A stretch of DNA of 64,000 nucleotides from assembly GCF_046244365.1 (NCBI RefSeq), contig NZ_CP176395.1, positions 5,146,001 to 5,210,000 on the forward strand, read 5' to 3'. This document shows positions 60,435 through 64,000 of the stretch, in pieces. Positions within the stretch are counted from its first letter, which is position 1, and each line of letters opens with the position of its first letter. The position numbers and the translations under genes are program-made. The DNA is from Paenibacillus_V sp046244365. GTDB taxonomy: Bacteria > Bacillota > Bacilli > Paenibacillales > NBRC-103111. The notes below the pieces were generated by a model. It worked only from the letters and a program-made list of their open reading frames with translations, was not told the DNA's origin and ran no database searches.

Positions 60435-61313
60435 TCAACCGAAAAGCGATTGAATGAATCGTCCTTCATGTTCGGTAACATCCACCAGCGGAAGTCTTAC
60501 GCTTCCTACCTGAAGCCCGCGCAAACGGAGCGCATGCTTGACCGGAACCGGATTCGGAACGCGGTGCGGGCAGTTGAACAAGCCGTCAAAAATCGGCAGC
60601 AGCTGCTGATGCAGCTTGGCAGCCTCTTTGACTTGTCCGTTCTCATAGGCATTGATCATGTTCTTCATCTCTTTGCCTACTACGTGGCTAGCAACGCTCA
60701 CAATACCATGACCGCCCACCGCCAGGAGAGGCAGCGTCAAATTGTCGTCGCCGCTGTAGACAAGGAACCCGGCAGGTGCGTCAGCAATGATCTTAGTCAT
60801 CTGGTTCAGGTCGCCGCTTGATTCCTTCATCGCGACGATGTTCGGAATTTGCGCGAGTCGCAAAGTCAGCTCGGCAGGCATGTTTACGTTCGTCCGACCC
60901 GGAATATTGTAGAGCATGATCGGCAGATCGACCGCTTCGGCGATCGCTTTGAAGTGCTGGTACATACCCTCCGTCGAAGGACGGTTGTAATAAGGCACGA
61001 CAAGAAGCAGACCGTCTACGCCGCACTGCTTTGCCTGCTTGGAAAGGTGAATGGAATGCGCCGTATCGTAGCTCCCTGCACCTGCAATGATTTTAGCGCG
61101 ACCGTTCGCATGGCGGACGGCCGTTTCGAACAAGCGCAGCTTCTCTTCCTCCGAAAGCGTTGGAGATTCGCCCGTCGTACCGCAGATGACGAGACTGTCG
61201 CTCTGTTGTTCCTCGATCAAATAATCGATCAAGCGCTCGACTTCGGACCAATTCACCTGCATCTGTTCGTCGAATGGGGTAACCATGGCTGTAACAATTT
61301 TTCCGAAATCCAT
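60435..61313 (-). CDS. dapA: 4-hydroxy-tetrahydrodipicolinate synthase
   Basis: A 292-residue TIM-barrel aldolase that condenses pyruvate with aspartate semialdehyde. Catalytic residues are visible: Thr-Thr in CGTTGESPTL, Tyr in MLYNIPGRTNV and Schiff-base Lys in IVAMKESSGD. It starts at ATG behind GGAGG. It is the third gene of the asd-dapG-dapA series; dapG ends just before it. Confidence 0.96.
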   Translation of the reverse strand: MDFGKIVTAMVTPFDEQMQVNWSEVERLIDYLIEEQQSDSLVICGTTGESPTLSEEEKLRLFETAVRHANGRAKIIAGAGSYDTAHSIHLSKQAKQCGVDGLLLVVPYYNRPSTEGMYQHFKAIAEAVDLPIMLYNIPGRTNVNMPAELTLRLAQIPNIVAMKESSGDLNQMTKIIADAPAGFLVYSGDDNLTLPLLAVGGHGIVSVASHVVGKEMKNMINAYENGQVKEAAKLHQQLLPIFDGLFNCPHRVPNPVPVKHALRLRGLQVGSVRLPLVDVTEHEGRFIQSLFG

Positions 61314-61324
61314 TTTGAATCCTC

Positions 61325-62542
61325 CTAAATGTGCAGTTGAAACTTATTGTGCAGGATGCGTACCGACTTCACTAGATCCTCGCCTCGGACGAGCACCCAA
61401 ATCGTCGTATTGGAATCGGCGGATTGCAGTATGCTTACGTCTTCCTCGGTAAGCGCTTCAACAATACTCGCCATAATACCCGGGACGCCATTAATACCGC
61501 CGCCGATAATAGAAACTTTTGCGCAGCCGGATATGGCTTGCGGTTCGTAACCAAGCGTTTTGAGCGTTTCGACGGCCCGTTGCGCTTCGAAATCGAATAC
61601 CGTATAGACGACGCCCGACGGATTCACGTTAATGAAATCTACGCTAATCTGCTGCTGCGCCATCGCTTTAAAGACATTTAACTGCAGATCATACTGTCTT
61701 TCATAATTGATAACTTGAATTTGCGTAACGTCAGCAACATGGGCAATGCCCGTCACGTATCGGTCCACTAGCGGTTTCGAATCCCCTTTATGCGGGGGAG
61801 GTGCGGATACCCATGTACCCGATCCTTCGGAAAACGTTGATCTTACCCGTACGGGTATGTTGGCATGCATGGCGATTTCCACCGCTCGGGGATGAATCAC
61901 TTTAGCGCCGTTGTGTGCCATATTGCAAATTTCTGCATAGGTGACGCGAGGAAGCGGCTTCGCCTCGCTTACGATTCGCGGATCGGCCGTCAAAATGCCG
62001 TCCACATCCGTAAAAATATCGACAAGCTCCGCTTTTAGCGCAGCGCCTAGAGCCGTCGCCGACGTATCGCTTCCGCCTCGGCCCAGCGTGGTGAGATCGT
62101 TCTCCGCCGTTACGCCTTGAAAGCCGGTGACGATCACGACACGATCCAGTTCGAGCAGTTCGATAATACGGTTCGGCTGGATCGACAAAATTTGCGCGTT
62201 GCCGAATTGCCCATTGGTCAGTATTCCGGCTTGATACCCGCTAAGAACGGAGGACGGAATCCCGCTCTCGTTCAGCAGGCTGCAAAGGACGGCGGCTGAA
62301 ATCGTTTCGCCGCAGCAGAGCAGCATATCCCTCTCCCTTGCCGGAAGGCGGTTTCCGTTATCCTTAATCAGCTCAAGAAGCGTATCGGTAGCGTACGGCT
62401 CCCCTTTTCTTCCCATCGCGGATACGACGACCACAACTCTCATTTGCTGCTGCAATGCTTGCCGGATATGCTTGATCACATGTTCTCTTGCTTGCGCGGT
62501 GGAAAGGGAAGTGCCTCCGAATTTTTGAACCAAAATTCGCAT
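61325..62542 (-). CDS. dapG: Aspartate kinase (DapG type)
   Basis: A 405-residue kinase making aspartyl phosphate. The kinase domain has VQKFGGTSLSTAQAREHVI (Lys-Phe-Gly-Gly-Thr), TLGRGGSDTSA and TDVDGILTADPR; two C-terminal ACT domains follow (about residues 265-405) with ISVDFINVNPSG and IIGGGINGVPGIMASIVEALTEEDVSI. In Bacillus the DapG isoform is inhibited by meso-diaminopimelate. It starts at ATG behind GAGGAGGG, 11 bases before dapA. Confidence 0.95.
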   Translation of the reverse strand: MRILVQKFGGTSLSTAQAREHVIKHIRQALQQQMRVVVVVSAMGRKGEPYATDTLLELIKDNGNRLPARERDMLLCCGETISAAVLCSLLNESGIPSSVLSGYQAGILTNGQFGNAQILSIQPNRIIELLELDRVVIVTGFQGVTAENDLTTLGRGGSDTSATALGAALKAELVDIFTDVDGILTADPRIVSEAKPLPRVTYAEICNMAHNGAKVIHPRAVEIAMHANIPVRVRSTFSEGSGTWVSAPPPHKGDSKPLVDRYVTGIAHVADVTQIQVINYERQYDLQLNVFKAMAQQQISVDFINVNPSGVVYTVFDFEAQRAVETLKTLGYEPQAISGCAKVSIIGGGINGVPGIMASIVEALTEEDVSILQSADSNTTIWVLVRGEDLVKSVRILHNKFQLHI

Positions 62543-62735
62543 GAGGTTCCCTCCTCAAATTATCCCAAAAAGTGACGCTATTCTTTGGAGCCTATTCCGG
62601 GTACTTTTCGGGGAACCCTATATCAATCCCCACAAAGCACAGTTACCAAGGAAACGCCGACTGGCATCAGCTTCTTTTGCGGGGCTGCAAGAGCCCCTTC
62701 GGCTTTCTGCTTCATCGGCGAGACGGTACGTAGCT
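62543..62735 (-). other. Structured spacer between asd and dapG
   Basis: A 193-base spacer that can fold several hairpins on the minus strand: GCCGA with TCGGC enclosing GGGGCT/AGCCCC (loop CTTGC) and then GGGGA/TCCCC further on. The last stem has a 12-base loop. No T run follows any of them, so it does not look like a simple terminator. It may be a leader of dapG. I could not match it to a known riboswitch with confidence. Confidence 0.45.
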
Positions 62736-63773
62736 TTATTGTTCGATCGCGATATACTCGCCGATTTGAACCGCATTCCAAGCGGCGCCCTTCAGCAAGT
62801 TATCGGATACGATCCACATATTGAGCGCACGCGGATTCGAAAGATCGCGGCGAACGCGTCCGACGAACGTGTCGTTCTTGCCTGCCGCGTCAGTGGCGAG
62901 CGGATACTGTTGTTCCGCCGGGTTGTCGACCAGCACGATGCCTGGCGCATCGGCCAGAAGGCTTCTTACTTCCTTGATATCGAAGTCTTGTTTCAACTCC
63001 ACATAGACGGACTCCGAGTGTCCGTATACAACCGGGATTCGAACGCAAGTCGCCGTTACTTCGATGGATTCGTCGTCCATTATCTTTTTCGTTTCCTTAA
63101 TCATTTTCATTTCCTCGTTCGTAAAGCCGTTGTCGAGGAATTTGTCGATTTGCGGAATCGCATTGAAGGCGATTTGATGCTTAACCGGAAGGGAGGAAAC
63201 CGGCAAAATATCCGGCGTCACTTGGTTCCCGTCAAGAACTTCCTTCGATTGGCGCAGCATTTCATCGATCGCAAGGTTGCCCGCACCCGAGACGGCTTGA
63301 TACGTCGAAACGATAATGCGGGATATGCCGAAGCGGTCGTAAAGCGGCTTAAGCGCAGCAACCATTTGGATCGTCGAGCAGTTGGGGTTGGCGATAACGC
63401 CTTTATGCTCGTTGATCTTGTCTATATTTACTTCCGGCACGACTAGAGGCGTATCCGGATCCATCCGGAAGGCGTTCGTATTGTCGATACAAACGGCCCC
63501 GGCTTCGACAGCATGTGGAACAAGCGCCTTGCTCACGTCTCCGCCCGCGCTAAAAAAGGCAATGTCAATGCCTTGAAAGCTTTCCGGCGTCGCTTCCTGC
63601 ACCGTTACGTCGCGGTCTTTGAATCGAATCGTTTTACCGGCGGAGCGGGCCGAAGCAAGAAGTCTCAGCTCTTGAATGGGGAAGCTGCGTTCGGCGAGCA
63701 AGCGAATGATTTGTTGGCCTACCGCTCCTGTAATTCCGACTACAGCTACGTTAAAAAGCTTTTGATCCGGCAT
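62736..63773 (-). CDS. asd: Aspartate-semialdehyde dehydrogenase
   Basis: A 345-residue NADP-dependent dehydrogenase for aspartyl phosphate. N-terminal VAVVGITGAVGQQIIRLLAERSFP is the nucleotide site, the catalytic Cys lies in VIANPNCSTIQMV, and the substrate-binding His/Arg region is RIPVVYGHSESVYVELKQ. It starts at ATG behind AGGGGAGAGAG. In Bacillus it follows spoVFA and spoVFB, the last of which ends just upstream here. Confidence 0.96.
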   Translation of the reverse strand: MPDQKLFNVAVVGITGAVGQQIIRLLAERSFPIQELRLLASARSAGKTIRFKDRDVTVQEATPESFQGIDIAFFSAGGDVSKALVPHAVEAGAVCIDNTNAFRMDPDTPLVVPEVNIDKINEHKGVIANPNCSTIQMVAALKPLYDRFGISRIIVSTYQAVSGAGNLAIDEMLRQSKEVLDGNQVTPDILPVSSLPVKHQIAFNAIPQIDKFLDNGFTNEEMKMIKETKKIMDDESIEVTATCVRIPVVYGHSESVYVELKQDFDIKEVRSLLADAPGIVLVDNPAEQQYPLATDAAGKNDTFVGRVRRDLSNPRALNMWIVSDNLLKGAAWNAVQIGEYIAIEQ

Positions 63774-63883
63774 CTGTTACTCTCTCCCCTGTTGAGATCT
63801 TACCGTAATTACAGAGACTCGATTAAAGGATGTTTTTACACTCTTGCAACTCCAAAAAAGCAACCTTATTAAACACGGATGAA

Positions 63884-64000
63884 TTAATAATTAAATCTTT
63901 CAATGACCATCGGCTGCAGCTGCTTTCCTTGAAGCGCCGCTTCGCACGTATCCATTACAAGATCCATCCTCGCCACCAGCGAATTCGGCTTTGCTTGCGG
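63884..64000 (-). CDS. dpaB: Dipicolinate synthase subunit B, 3' end only
   Basis: The frame is open to the window edge. The visible last 38 residues read PQAKPNSLVARMDLVMDT then CEAALQGKQLQPMVIERFNY and resemble the end of DpaB (SpoVFB), which with DpaA oxidises tetrahydrodipicolinate to dipicolinate, the main small molecule of the spore core. Its place just before asd is the conserved position. The rest of the gene lies beyond base 64000. Confidence 0.8.
   Translation of the reverse strand, partial: PQAKPNSLVARMDLVMDTCEAALQGKQLQPMVIERFNY

Noticed and set aside
62543..62735. Lysine riboswitch upstream of dapG
   Set aside because: The short similarity around GCCGAAGG is not enough; the conserved 5' AGAGGTGCG block and the late core elements of the L box are not seen.
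1..64000. CRISPR arrays, insertion sequences, prophage genes, tRNA and rRNA genes
   Set aside because: No repeat-spacer series, transposase, integrase, phage structural gene, cloverleaf or rRNA segment was recognised anywhere in the window.

Overview
The window is a chromosomal segment of a spore-forming Gram-positive bacterium of the Paenibacillaceae type (Paenibacillus or Cohnella-like). The evidence is the gene order from dpaB (spoVFB) through asd, dapG, dapA, RNase J, tepA, ylzJ, ftsK/spoIIIE, sleB, ymfF/H/I/J/K, rodZ, rimO, pgsA, cinA, recA, recX, rny, ymdB and spoVS to miaB and ricA. This matches the known Bacillales block, and the sporulation genes (spoVS, sleB, dpaB) agree. Nearly all genes from about 28 kb onward lie on the minus strand. 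No rRNA, tRNA, IS element, prophage or CRISPR array was recognised.

Layout. (1) 1-4.85 kb is an iron-related, Fur-marked region: the 3' end of a siderophore-binding-domain protein, a ferredoxin-NADP reductase, an ABC exporter, and a broken AraC regulator fused by deletion to the tail of an MFS transporter. (2) 5-12 kb holds assorted metabolic and hypothetical genes: GNAT, VOC, a CoA-transferase, two small Sm-like proteins flanking a MOSC protein, an acetyl xylan esterase and a hexapeptide-repeat fragment. (3) 11.9-19.8 kb is an envelope and signalling region: a lipoprotein/response regulator/histidine kinase operon, a polysaccharide deacetylase, an FHA-winged-helix regulator and a MecA-type penicillin-binding protein. 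(4) 19.9-23.9 kb is a plus-strand heme acquisition operon (IsdE-like lipoprotein, permease, ATPase, HugZ-like protein, DinB-like protein) behind a promoter bracketed by two Fur-like boxes. (5) 24-30 kb is mixed: M42 peptidase, bPH domain protein, a DUF695-RraB membrane protein, GNAT, HAD and an unusual FolD-cyclodeaminase fusion. (6) 30-64 kb is the conserved core block, with korAB and a pduL-type gene between miaB and the dipeptidase/spoVS genes.

How the genes work together. Iron scarcity would relieve Fur and induce the heme operon, and probably the exporter/reductase pair. The core block joins RNA metabolism (RNase Y, RicA, RNase J, MiaB, RimO), DNA repair (RecA behind a LexA-type box, RecX), cell shape and envelope (RodZ, PgsA, FtsK/SpoIIIE) and the aspartate-to-diaminopimelate/dipicolinate pathway used for wall and spore synthesis. 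Non-ATG starts are common (recA, cinA, ftsK, rnj and others), and ymdB appears to start at ATT.
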